Of a stretch of DNA of 64,000 bases, positions 49,151-59,841 are shown piece after piece. Origin of the DNA: Adiantum capillus-veneris (Eukaryota > Streptophyta > Polypodiopsida > Polypodiales > Pteridaceae); NCBI GenBank assembly GCA_014529385.2, contig CM043968.1:30641513-30705512 (forward strand), given 5' to 3'. The position numbers and the translations under genes are program-made. The notes beneath the pieces are model-generated. The model did no database searches. It saw only the letters and a program-made list of their open reading frames with translations, and had not been told where the DNA came from. Numbering within the stretch: position 1 is the first letter of the stretch; every line of letters starts with the position of its first letter.

Positions 49151-49816
49151 ACTTATGGGTGTAAAGAGTTTTGCATCTCTCTGGATTCGTCCGGTCCGTC
49201 CTAGTTTCTCCCAGGGATAGGTGCTAGGGAGAGGGGGCTGTTTTGTGGCTGTGCCCGGCCAGTATGACGTCGTTTTCTGATGTCAGGTTGTCTTTAGCCA
49301 TGTTTAGCTCGGGTTTTGGCTCAGTTCCATAGCCATATAGGCTCCTTCTACCATAGGACATTTTTCCTCCTTATAGTCAAGTCACCTCCCAAGGCCCTAG
49401 TGGCCAGTAGCCTATTTTCCCCCCTGATTTCCCATTTATGGGATTTATACCAGTTCGTGGGGAGCTGAGGGCTGGTTCGAGTAGTCATATATTCTCCCTA
49501 TATAGGGAGCAGGGGGGTTCACCCTTTTGGGTATGCAGTTCAGTCCCACGTTAGGGTGCCCTCCCTAGGGCAGCCCCTTGAGACTGGCACCAAAGGTTAG
49601 GAGGGAGGCAGCCCAGCGTTTGTGGGCAGCCCCTTAGGGCTGGCAGTCCTGGTGTATTTTGCCTTGTGCAGTGGGCAGCAGTCCAGCCGCGTGCTCTCCT
49701 CATGTCTGCGATCACAGTCAGATGCATAGCACCCTTCCGATGGTGCAGGCCTAGGTGGTGAGAGATGTTTCGCCCTCTAGAGGGCAGCCATCCAGTGGCT
49801 AGTCTTGAGGGATTCT

Positions 49817-49859
<43 letters not shown>

Positions 49860-50316
49860 AGATTTGAGATGGTGTCAGGAGGAGCACTTTGGAGTTGGAT
49901 GCCCATGACGAGACCGTGACAGTGGTCTCGTGTGCAGGAGCAGTTGGCACTGTCAGGAGCAGTTGGAGTTTGTGTACCTCGGGTCTATCCATTGGCCATA
50001 TCAGCTCTATGCCGGACCACCCTTGGTCACTTGTATGAGTTGATTGTTATCAGCATGTAGAGCCTTTCCCAGATCTCTCTCTCTCTCTCTCTCTCTCTAG
50101 ATTTGAGATGGTGTCAGGACTCAGGAGGAGCACTTTGGAGTTGGATGCCCATGACGAGACCATGACAATGGTCTCGTCTGCACGAGCAGTTGGCACTGTC
50201 AGTAGCAGTCGGAGTTTTGTGTACCTCGGGTCTATCCATTGGGCATGCCAGCTCTATGCCGGACCACCCTTGGTCACTTGTATGAGTTGATTGTTATCAG
50301 CATGGAGAGCCTTTCC

Positions 50317-50361
<45 letters not shown>

Positions 50362-50448
50362 CTCAGATGTCCTGTCTCTTTCTACCTCAGTGATCTCTCT
50401 CTCTCTCTCTCCCCCATTCTCTGATGTCCGGTCTCTTTCTACCTCAGT

Positions 50449-50499
<51 letters not shown>

Positions 50500-50700
50500 C
50501 TCAGATGTCCTATCTCTTTCTACCTCAGTGATCTCTCTTCTCCACAGGTTTGCCTTGTTCATGTGTTTGGCCTTGCAGGTGTTCTAGATTAGAGTCGAGG
50601 TACCCACCGGATCACGAGCCAGTTCTCGTCTTCATTGCATCTTTCGTTGCCATCCTTGACATGGTATTCGAGCCCTATGGCGATACAACCACCCGGATGC
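49151..50700 (+). mobile_element. LTR plus leader block, right arm of the inverted pair
   Basis: LTR about 49151-49868 (TGTAAAGAGTTTTGCATC start; CCCTATATAGGG TATA box at 49495-49506; (CT)n at 49818-49856), primer site TGGTGTCAGG at 49870-49879, then leader. The leader holds a 240-bp tandem duplication and several (CT)n tracts up to 50493, then sequence matching the far side of the left arm to about 50690. Confidence 0.6.
49861..50340 (+). repeat. 240-bp tandem duplication containing the primer site
   Basis: GATTTGAGATGGTGTCAGGA occurs at 49861 and 50101. The next 230 bp (GCACTTTGGAGTTGGATGCCC, GTGTACCTCGGGTCTATCC, GAGTTGATTGTTATCAGCATG) repeat in order, each copy ending in (CT)n. The left arm has a single copy, so the duplication arose in this copy, perhaps by exchange between the CT tracts. 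Confidence 0.85.
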
Positions 50701-51133
50701 TCCGATGTGGCTGATCCGGTGCGGTTTTGGACATGATTGAGAGAGGAGAAGCTTGCTGTTTTTTTCCTGGTTTTCTCCAAGTTAAACTTCTTCTCCCTCT
50801 TTCACTAGAGATTTTAGACTTACACCACTCTGTTGCTTCACAGGTCTAGGGCATACATGTATAGCTAGTGTGCCTTCGGGCTGGCCACCCTTTGCATATG
50901 CATTTAAACTGCACTGTCCAGCCGCCCACTTCTGGGCCGGCCGCCCACCTTTGTCCAAGCGCCCTCATATATTTCCATATATCATTTATTTCTTGTTGGG
51001 TCGTGGGGGATTTTTCCAGGCTTTGCCCTACCTCCCTTTGGGCACCTATTTATGGGGGCAAGGGGGTACCACTTGCTGCTCTGGTAGTCAGTGGGGGGAC
51101 TGATCGCCCCCTCTTCCACACATAGCGTTTTGT

Positions 51134-51169
<36 letters not shown>

Positions 51170-51672
51170 GCACACGCGCACTCTCACATGGTATCAGTCG
51201 CCAATGTTGAGGGCGAGCCATCTTCTGCATCAGGTTTTTCTCCCAAGGGTTGGATCAGCCAGTTTTTCAGCAGATCTGCCAGCGTTTTGCAAATGCTAGG
51301 CACGCGATGGAATATGGAGTTTTCTGTCGCGGAGGACCCCACCTGCTGTTTTTTCTCTGTTTTCAGCCCTGCGACAGCTGTGTGCACAGAGATAAACCCT
51401 CCCTGCACCCCCTGCACCGCTCACGACTCTGCCGGGAGTGTACGAGCATGCTGAAAATCCTGGACAGCAGCGTTTTCATCACCTCGCAGTTGCGTTTTTG
51501 GGTGGACAGCAGCCTCTTGGCTTGTGTTTTTCATGAAGTTACCTCCTGCCGGGACACCATCCGGTGGTGGTCCATGCGGTCTCTCAGTGACTGTTGCAGT
51601 ACACGGTATCTTCAACATCGGCTTGTTCATCTACGGGCGTACGATCCTTGGGAGATCCATTCATTCTAGCGA
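50701..51672 (+). mobile_element. Probable LTR end and leader of another retroelement
   Basis: A CCCACGACCC... region with TTTATGGGGGC near 51048, a (CT)n tract (51135-51168), then CACA and TGGTATCAGTCG (51189-51200), a primer-binding-like site. About 480 bp downstream show no gag motif. The left limit is uncertain. It abuts the broken RNase H of the next gypsy element at about 51673. Confidence 0.4.
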
Positions 51673-54371
51673 TCATTCGGCGGTTGTGCACTCCAGAGGG
51701 GGTGGTGAAAACATTCTGCTCTTGTAACCTATAACATGGCCCTCCTTCATTAAGACTGCTCCCAGACTGCGACCACAGGCATTACAGTATACCTCAAATG
51801 GTTTTTGCAAGTGTGGCAAAACCAACACTGACCAATTGTCAACTCTCATTGAGAGTCTTGAAGGCTGCAAACTGAGATGGTCCTTATGTGTAAGGAATCT
51901 CTTTTTGTGTCAAAACCTGTAACGGAGAAGCAATCTCCGTAAATTTTTGAATGAACCGTTGATAGTAAGAACACAAACCCAAAAAGCTTTGAACTTCGCG
52001 AACATTCTTCAAATCTGGCCAATAATCTTGAACAGTCTCAACCTTGGCCGGGTCCATTTTGACACTCTCCGGAGAGATGACGTGTCCCAAAAAGTGGATC
52101 CCTGGTAAGAAAAACTCGCTCTTCTTCCCATTAAAATATTGATGTTGCCGCGATGCCTGAAAACCCCATAACAAATGGTGTCGATGCTCTGCCTCATTCT
52201 TGGAGAATACGATGATGTCATTGAAAAAGGTGTCCACAAATGACCTATACTCTCGAAAAATCCTTTCATCATCCTTTTGAATGTTGCAGGAGCAATTGTG
52301 AGACCAAAAGGCATCACCAAATACTCCTACAATCCAAAGGACGTCTTGAACGTGGTTTTGTATACATCTCCAGGAGCGATCTTGATTTGATGATAGCCAC
52401 TTTTCAAGTCGATTCTACTGAAACATGTAGAACCCTGTAGCTTGTCCAATATATCATCGATTGTGGGTATTGGAAACGTGTTCTTGATAGTGATTTTGTT
52501 GAGAGCATTGTAGTCAATGCGTATTCTCCAAGATCCATCTTTCTTTAAAACCAACAACAATGGCGAACAGTAAGTGGTGTACTAGGTTGAATGCGCCCCT
52601 TCTCTAAAAGTTCTTTCACTTGGTTCATAATTTCCTCGTTTTGGGCTCTGCTAACTCTGTAAGGTGGCCGGTTGGTGGCGTACTTCCGGGAATCAAATCA
52701 ATGGTGTGATCTTCAGGATGCTGAGGAGGTAGCTCTCTTGGTAAGCCTTTAGAGAAACAATCAGCCTGAGCTTGTAAAAAGTCTTGTTGTTCCTTCTTGA
52801 GGTACAAATTTGACATTTTCTTGCCATCTATCTCATGTAAGAAGATCGAGTAAACAAATTGATTGGATTTCATCAATTTGGAAATGGTCGAAGCCGATAC
52901 AAGTGGGATGGACTCGCCCTTTAATTTTACATCAAGAACTATATCTGTATCCTTTTCATTCTTCAAAGTTACTGTTCTCGCCTGTAGTCGACCACCACAT
53001 TGATCTTATGGAACCAAGCTATTTCCAAAAGGACGTCACACCCCTCCAAGGGCATGATGTAGAAGTCCTTGTGCCCTAAATACCCTTGACAATGCAACTG
53101 AAGTTTGCCTATGACAGGAGTATTGGCAACATCTTGTCTTGGTGCTGCTAGAACTGCTTCAGTCGGTGGTCCCATGGGCCATTTTCATCTGGCATAATTC
53201 CAAGTTGAGCCGCCAAGTCAGTCGAGATGAAGTTGGCCTCGGCTCCTCCGTCTAAGAAGATGAGGGCTTCTTGATCTCGTACTTTGCTCCATGCTCTGCA
53301 GAGCTCTGTGCTTTCGTCCATTTGTTCAGGGTCTGTCCCCACAAAATCTGCTACCAGTCTTGATTTTGTCTTTTCTTTCTTTTCTCGCTCCTCCGCTGCT
53401 TTGGAACTCTCTGGCTTGTCCTCAAATTGTTCTTTAGGTGCTTTGTTAGGGCACCTGGCAAATACATGCCCCTGTTCCCCTCAACTGGAACATTTATCCT
53501 CTTTGAAGTATTCGGCACGTTGCTTTGCTGATAATCGAGGGCCTGAACGCTTCTTTTTTAGTTGTTTTTACTTTCTCTTGTTACTGTTGTTCGATTCTTG
53601 TCCAGTCCGAACTGCGACCAACTTGTCGGTAGGGTACGTAAGAGTGCCCCCGTGCATTGCAAACCCTTGCTTCGCATGTCCCATCAGTCATTGCATGGAC
53701 TTGGACTTCTGCAGCAGACAATAATCCTGTATCTCTTTGGGTAGACCACAAAAAGATCGCTCTTATCTGCTGCTCGAACGTGATTTTCTTGAAAGAGGCC
53801 GGTAAGAAAGTGTTCCAAAATCTTTCACAGTAAGTATCTAGTGTGTCTTCCTTGGTTATCCTCAGACGATTCCAAGCTGTGATCACATCGTGTTCGTATT
53901 CTTGAATGAGCCATGAAGAAGTAAAAACTCACTTGAATTGAAGCCTCTTCGTTGGTGCCTCCCTTTGTAGGAGCAGGGTAGATCACCAGGTTTGTGCATT
54001 CCCCTTGAGGTAAGATGTTGCCCTCTGGCCCTTGGAATGCTTTGAATAGCGTCCTCTAGAGTAGGTTATGTCAAATTGTTGGATAAAAGCGAGGGCCTTG
54101 TGGTATCCTTAAAGCTAGCAAAAGTATCGAACTTTATTGCCTGTCCACCCTCCTTGAAGTCCTTGGGCCTCTTGTCCTTGTCCTCCAGAAAATCATAACA
54201 TTGGCTCATCAGAATGCGAACTATCTGAGGAGGAAGAATCCTTGTTTGAACCATCAAAATACTTCCGAGATCTTCTGTGGGATCGGCTCTTCTTCGCGTT
54301 CTTCTTGCCTTTGCTATGTCTCTGAGTCTTTCTCCTCTTCTTGCTCTTTCTTTTCTCGTCTCTAGACTCAT
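51673..54371 (-). mobile_element. Ty3/gypsy element E, gag to RNase H, decayed
   Basis: On the minus strand: gag pieces (54371-53581; RFWNTFLPASFKKITF, TDGTCEARV), a CCHC knuckle with its second Cys changed to a stop (KCSS-stop-GEQGHVFARC, about 53475-53510), protease (ALIFLDGGAEANFIS, about 53250), RT ([53 protein letters not shown], then FFNDIIVFSKNEAEHRHH) and RNase H (FEVYCNACGRSLGAVLMKEG). The RT catalytic YxDD box reads FFND, so one aspartate is lost, and there are several frame breaks. Integrase is absent here; a C-terminal piece lies at 43590-44180. It lies in VPS25 intron 4, antisense to the gene. Confidence 0.8.
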
Positions 54372-56205
54372 TAGGAAAGGAAACTGTATGGTCAGGAAAT
54401 AGCTGGTTAAGTTGGGGAACTATCTACTCTTGATGCAAAGTGGTTGGACGATGAGGACTTGGCAAATACTCCTCAAATACTGGAGCTTTAGCTTGAGGCT
54501 TTTGGTTTAGTTGTGACTATTCCAGAAGTGCATGCCAATTTAGTAGGTTGAATCTATTGCAGTGCGTATTGAGCCACTCTATTTCTTTGTCACAAATTGC
54601 TATAGATTGAGAGTTAATCAAGTTCTCTTCCCTATTTTGGAGGTGCTGACAGTACTCTACCTAGTGACTTTTTTTGTATGCTTTGTATGTAGATTGTTTA
54701 CCATGATATGTGAATGTTATGGTTGGAAATTGTTAAAACTAACAGATTGATTTACTTTTGTAAATGTGTGTTTGTTTGAGTATGTGACACGGGTGATGAG
54801 ATATGAATGTTGAATATGACGAGATTTAGTGCCTTAAAACATCTGCCAGAGATGGGTGAGATTTGGATGTGATGGCTAAGTAAGTCATAATGACCATGAT
54901 GCGTGTTTGATATCTCGACGAGGATAAATGTGAATGTGATTGTGATAATTTAGTGATGAGTGTTCTTTGTGCCAGACTCCAGTGCATGGTTTGAGTGGTC
55001 AAATTGCATGTGTGCATATAGTCAGTGTCCATTGAGTTAGTTTACTATTTAGTGTCTGTCTGTTTTGCCAGCGTAACCGAGGGCCATTACTCTTCTTAGG
55101 AAGGATGGCAATATCAAAACTGACTAGAGAGAAACAGAAACGGCTGTTTCTATCGGCCCAGAATACGTGCCACGTTTTGTGTTGCAAATCGTGAGTGGCA
55201 GCGTGGACCTTTTTTTTGGCGAAAGTTATTGAAAGCGTTGACTTTTACAGGGCCCCGGCCTTTTGGCCTTTCATGGCGTGGAACTCCGCCACTCTGTGTG
55301 TCTCTCTCTCTAAGGTTCAAGTTTTAACATTTCTTCAAGTGGGGTGGCTTGCTATAAAACAATGATTGATCATTCCTAATCTTTCTTTTTTTGAAATTAT
55401 GGTCTTTCAAATATAAATAATGTTTTGACTATGTGTCCTATAAACAATGTATAAAATAATTTCAAGATTTCATGAGTCTAAATGGAGATAAAATCCATAC
55501 TGTTGAGTATCGAACACTAAACATTCCCACCTTGAAGTTCTTGATTTTGGTTCTACTACCACTGGAGCGTGAGTGGTACTGTTGTAACTTTCCTTTTCGA
55601 TTCTGCCTTATTTTTTGACCTTCACCCTGTATTCATTCTGTTGAACACTATACATTCCCATCTTGAAGTTCTTGATTTTGGGTCTACTACTACTTGGGCG
55701 TGAGTGGTATCATTGTGACTTTCCTTTTTTATTCTACCTTATTTTTTGACCTTCACTATGTATTCATTTTGTTGAGGAATCAAATATGATACTTACTGCT
55801 AAAATCTGAGGCTGGCTTGTTGATGGGAGAGGCTAGTAACCGACTTAATGTTTGTCACAATGTCCTTATTGGATTCTTTCGAAGAGCAATGGAAGATTGT
55901 AACAATTGCAATAGAAGACCTGCTTAGTGAAAATAGGCTTGTCCACAGAAAAGGTTGCACTATCTCAGAAAAGTAAAGAAGTTTTTTGGAAAGTGAGGAG
56001 GTTGATGGAAAACCATATATACTTGACAAGATCGTGATACTCTCACAATTTTGAAGGAATTTGCTACTTGGTCTCTGTTTTCAATCTTCCCAGATAAATG
56101 CATGTTCCTTGTGCCGACTCTAGAAGCATCATGAGAGAGAATATAATACATCTTTTTCCCTTTGAACTAAATATCTCGATTTGATTTTTACTTATGAATG
56201 TGCAG
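54372..56205. other. End of VPS25 intron 4
   Basis: No coding sequence recognised. Holds a short LTR-like piece (about 55255-55310, TGGAACTCCGCCACTCTG, similar to 57470-57495) and a 131-bp tandem duplication (55512-55775). Confidence 0.45.
55512..55775 (+). repeat. 131-bp tandem duplication
   Basis: Unit 1 from 55512 and unit 2 from 55643, each with GAACACTA-ACATTCCCA, CTTGAAGTTCTTGATTTTGG, GCGTGAGTGGTA and TTATTTTTTGACCTTCAC, about 10% diverged. Confidence 0.85.
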
Positions 56206-56281
56206 GTTCGTGACCATGGTATGGACGATGGTGTGATGACAATTGAAGAGATTCGATCTGGTGATGAAACTCGCGGGACAG
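56206..56281 (+). CDS. VPS25: VPS25 exon 5
   Basis: The reading VRDHGMDDGVMTIEEIRSGD-ETRGTG continues directly from ILQF of exon 4. It matches the second winged-helix domain of VPS25 (V(R/K)D.G..D.VMT.EEIRSG.E..GT.L). The acceptor is TGCAG (56201-56205) and the donor GTATGG (56282). Exons 1-5 give 137 codons plus one base of a protein usually near 175-180 aa, so about 40 residues remain. They are not found in 56282-64000 and must lie beyond the window. Confidence 0.92.
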
Positions 56282-56287
56282 GTATGG

Positions 56288-56403
56288 TGTAGGAACTTAA
56301 TTAAGAATTAAAGATATCGCGACTGGTTTGTGTAATAGGCTTGGATACCAAGTGAGAAATCAATAGCAACACACGAATAGAAAATGCAACAACTGAAACT
56401 TGA

Positions 56404-56489
<86 letters not shown>

Positions 56490-57600
56490 CTATATATATA
56501 TATATATACTATCAATGGAGTTCTGCTTCCAGATTTTCTTACTGGCCCCAAAGACTGGCGCCCCTTTTCGTATTTCTTTCTTTATTGATGATCATAAAGG
56601 TACAACGGTCGGGGGGTGCTCCTTTGCAATCTGTTGCCCAAGTGATTTATAGAGCCCACCCCCAAGGCTCCTTACAAAGGTTACAAGGAAGCCCTAAAGT
56701 TGGGCGTCCCCAAAAGCTTTTAGTGCCAAAAACAATGCCTCCATAAGGTAGCATCAAAAGCTGCAAGAAACAAACTGTATGGACTACCACGTGGTAGCGT
56801 GCAATTTGCGGTGCGTTTTATGGAACTGCCTTCCAGCTTTTGCTTACGTTATTTTTGATGCCTCGCTTTAATTTATGTTTGACTAAGCTTTAAGTGGGCC
56901 CTTTAGGTCCACTGAGTAATGCCACGTGTCACAAACTGCTGACGTGTCAAAGCCCTGAAGAAGGGAACCAACTTGCAGATGCTGGCGGAGGGGCCTAAAC
57001 CCTAAGAACAACAAGTAACAGAAGAAGTCCTACCAATGTATGGGGACCCCATCCGATGGGGCCCCAAGAGACATAAAGGATTAAAATAAAGTAGGACCCA
57101 CACACACACACAGAAAGACTTGTGGCATTACTGATGATGTGGCAGTTGTACGGTCAAATCCCGAAAATTGCACTTACATGATGACGTGGCAGGTTGTACA
57201 GATTTCTGCGTTTTGCGCTGACTACTGTACGGAATTCCGTGATTTACTCTGATAGCTTTTTGGCATTGCTTTTGGATCAGAAGCTTTTGAGTTTGAAGGC
57301 TTTTCATGTAAAATTGCTTTTGGGGCCTAGGGCCTTTAAATATGAGGCTAGGCTCATTCTTTAGCATGCTTCTTGGAGAAGGTGCAGAGTCTGGAGTACA
57401 GGCTTGTACTAGGTTGATGCAATATAAAGAATACCGAAAGGGGCGCCAAAGTTTGGGGCCAATACTCTCTGGGGTGGAATTCCGCCACTCCGTGCCGGGT
57501 GTCGTCTTTCTCTCTCTCTCTCTCTCTCACTTCAGTTGTTATTGAAGTGCTAAAAGTCTGTTTAGTCTGTTCTTTTCTATTGGCACGTGGTCTTGTGACA
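56288..57600 (+). repeat. Candidate 5' LTR of gypsy element F
   Basis: It ends GTCTTGTGACA directly before the primer site TGGTATCGGAGC (57602-57613). A CCTTTAAATATGAGG TATA-like box lies at about 57333-57347, and GTGGAATTCCGCCACTCC with (CT)n near the end. The start TGTAGGAAC at 56291 is a guess. Parts recur at 44480-44740 (inverted) and near 55255. Confidence 0.5.
56409..56510. repeat. Compound (GT)n-(TA)n microsatellite
   Basis: (GT)n 56409-56448, (TA)n to about 56462, (GT)n to 56488, then (TA)n to 56509. Cys-Val/Tyr-Ile frames here are repeat translations. Confidence 0.9.
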
Positions 57601-58865
57601 GTGGTATCGGAGCATCAGGCGTGTGCTTTTCTGAAAGCATACCGGTCCCACAAAAGAGCAGACCAAAGACTTTTGGAAAATTTTTGAGGTATCTTCGGCC
57701 TCCGACCTCGGACTTATTAGCCACTCCCACCCTTACTTCATCGCGCATCGGGTGCGCTCCCGTCTTCACCGCTCATGTCTTGCAGGGCATAAGCCATAAG
57801 GATTACTTGCAAGAGAAGGATCCAGATTTGTTTCGAGTCACTGTTTTTCTCAGAAGCAGTGCCATGCAGATGTAGATGTTGCCGCACAATTGCAAGGACT
57901 TGGCAAGCTTTCAACAAAAATTTTGCCGGAAGTTATATGGTTTCTGACATCTTCTTTCCGAGTGCAACTTCTGGCAGAGTGGGCTATCTTGAAATGCTTG
58001 CCATGAAAACCCTAGCAGTTTATATCTTGAAATTTCTCGACATCTCTCAATAGATGTCTCTTCACGAGCTGAAAACCTTGGAGGTCCAGTGTGATTACTA
58101 TCTCTTGGGACTACCAGTGCCGCCAGAAGAACACTCTGTCCAAGAGCTGATGGACGATATTGTGGTCGGCTACGACCTTATGGAAGGAATCTAACCCTAA
58201 TTTTTAGTACAGGTTTCAGGATGGAAAGTCAGTTGACTTTTTGAGCTCGATCGATGTCAAGATTGCTTTTTAAGTTTGAAATCTATTTGAGAACTTGTTT
58301 GGTGATCCTGTTTGGAATCTGTTTGAAATGGATGGTATCTGTTTTGAACCTGTCTTGGTGCCGATTTGAACTGTTTGACTTTGGTTTTAATACGGGTTTC
58401 ATTGATTGGTGATTGTACTCTCGGGTGAAGAAGTTTGAAATACTGTTTTGGTATTGTTTGAACCTCGGAATGATGCAGGCCAATGCTTGGGGAGCGTTTT
58501 GTTGTATGTTTGAAAATCTCGGAACGTCGCAGGCTGATGCGTTCCGTCGTATGCTAGAAAAACCTTTGAACGACGTAGGCTGATGCTTGGGGAGCGTTTG
58601 GTTGTATGCTTGAACATCCAAGCGACGCAGATTGCGGTCTTGGGAGCGTTTGGTTGTACAGTCCTCTGAGCTCATGGCCCAGACCTTTTTAGGTTATTTG
58701 CGGGGGGAGTGACGAGGTAGTGTAACCGGCGAAATAACAGAACAACAAGGATGAAAACAGGCGTGAGGGTTCGAAAGCAGATGAGGAATGTGGATGAAAA
58801 GGCAAGATGAAAACAGGATTGGTTCCAGATTGCATACTGACCCAAGCACGATTGATGAGAGTACA
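57601..58865 (+). other. Leader/gag region of gypsy F, unrecognised
   Basis: Primer site at 57602-57613, then short frames (SHKDYLQEKDPDLFRVTVFL, about 57790-57850; LHELKTLEVQCDYYLLGLPV, about 58055-58120) without a known domain, and a degenerate minisatellite at 58450-58665. Confidence 0.4.
58450..58665 (+). repeat. Degenerate minisatellite, about 55-bp unit, four copies
   Basis: Units contain GGAACG-CGCAGGCTGATGC and GGGGAGCGTTTGGTTGTATG, with starts near 58455, 58511, 58565 and 58616. The minus-strand frame across it (58675-58283) is a repeat translation. Confidence 0.7.
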
Positions 58866-59607
58866 GAACTTTGCTAAGCTTGGGGCAAAGTAAAAGACCA
58901 AGAAGCCCTGATTTTCTTTGATGGAGGAGCCAAGGCCAACTTCATTTCATTCGAATTGGCGGCGCGGCTCGAGATTACACCCTATCGGATGGGACCACTA
59001 GCGGAGGCAATTCTAGCGGCACCCGGCAGGGACGTAGCTATTACACTTGTCATTGGCAAACTTCAGTTGCATTGTCAGGGGTATTTAGGGCATGAGGACT
59101 TCTACATAATGCCCTTGGAAGGTTGTGATGTCCTCTTGGGAATCCCCTGGTACCATAAGAACAACGCCGTGGTCGACTATCGGACGAGGAAAGCGACTTT
59201 GACTACAGAGAAGGGCCGAACCGTTGTATTGGATATGAAACTTAAGGCGAGTTTGTCCCTATTGTATCGGCTTCGGCCGTTTCAAAGTTAATAAAATCCA
59301 GTCTGTTTGTTTACTCGATCTTTTTGAAAGAGTTGAATGATGAGAATAGGACAAATATGTCTGAACTTGATAACGAATGCCAGGATTTTCTCCACACTCA
59401 TGCCGATTGCTTTTCAGAGGGCCTGCCAGGCGAGCTACCACCCGCTCGTCATGAAGATCATACCATTGATGTGATACCTAGAAGCACACCACCGAACCGG
59501 CCGTGTGAGCCGAGCCCAGAACGAAGAAATTATGAACCAAGTGAAAGACCTCTTGGAAAAGGGTCTTGTCCATCCTAGTACTTCACCGTATTGCTCTCCA
59601 GTGTTGT
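58866..59607 (+). pseudogene. Gypsy F: protease to start of RT, cut by copia D
   Basis: ALIFFDGGAKANFISFELAA (protease), LVIGKLQLHCQGYLGHEDF, MPLEGCDVLLGIPWYHKN, then a linker with CQDFLHTHADCFSEGLPGEL and DHTIDVIP, then EEIMNQVKDLLEKGLVHPST, SPYCSPVLL. The sequence stops there: the RT continuation (V-KKDGSWR in element E) is replaced by the copia D LTR. It is the same family as element E (DQEALIFLDGGAEANFIS, KLQLHCQGYLGHKDFYIM). One stop at about 59290 and a frame change near 59500. Confidence 0.8.
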
Positions 59608-59757
59608 TGCAGAGAACTCCGTTTGAAGGGTTATCTCCCAAAAACCTTATTATCCACAAAAGTATAAGTGAGTATATACAAAGAGTTAGAGGTACGTGAG
59701 TTAGGCGGGCGGGCGGCCATATCCGTATAAGAGGCCACTTGGGCTTTAATCCCAACA
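59608..59757 (-). repeat. 3' LTR of copia D
   Basis: About 150 bp, starting TGTTGGGATTAAAGCCC on the sense strand. The outer end is uncertain by a few bases (TG at 59602, 59605 or 59608), because it abuts a GTTGTTG stretch of the gypsy RT. Confidence 0.7.
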
Positions 59758-59841
59758 ACCTCCCACTTAAAGTCCAATGTGGCACTTTAAGTAACTGTAA
59801 ATCTATGAACATAAATGTACAAAGATTTACATCGCTGCCAT

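Larger units (their letters stand above)
43167..56205 (+). other. VPS25: VPS25 intron 4, 13.0 kb, filled with transposon remnants
   Basis: The donor GTAAGT follows ILQF at 43166 and the acceptor TGCAG precedes VRDHGMDD at 56206. Together the exons give an unbroken VPS25 reading. Inside lie a gypsy integrase end, LTR fragments, an inverted pair of LTR-leader blocks, unidentified sequence and a gypsy gag-RT block. Confidence 0.85.
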
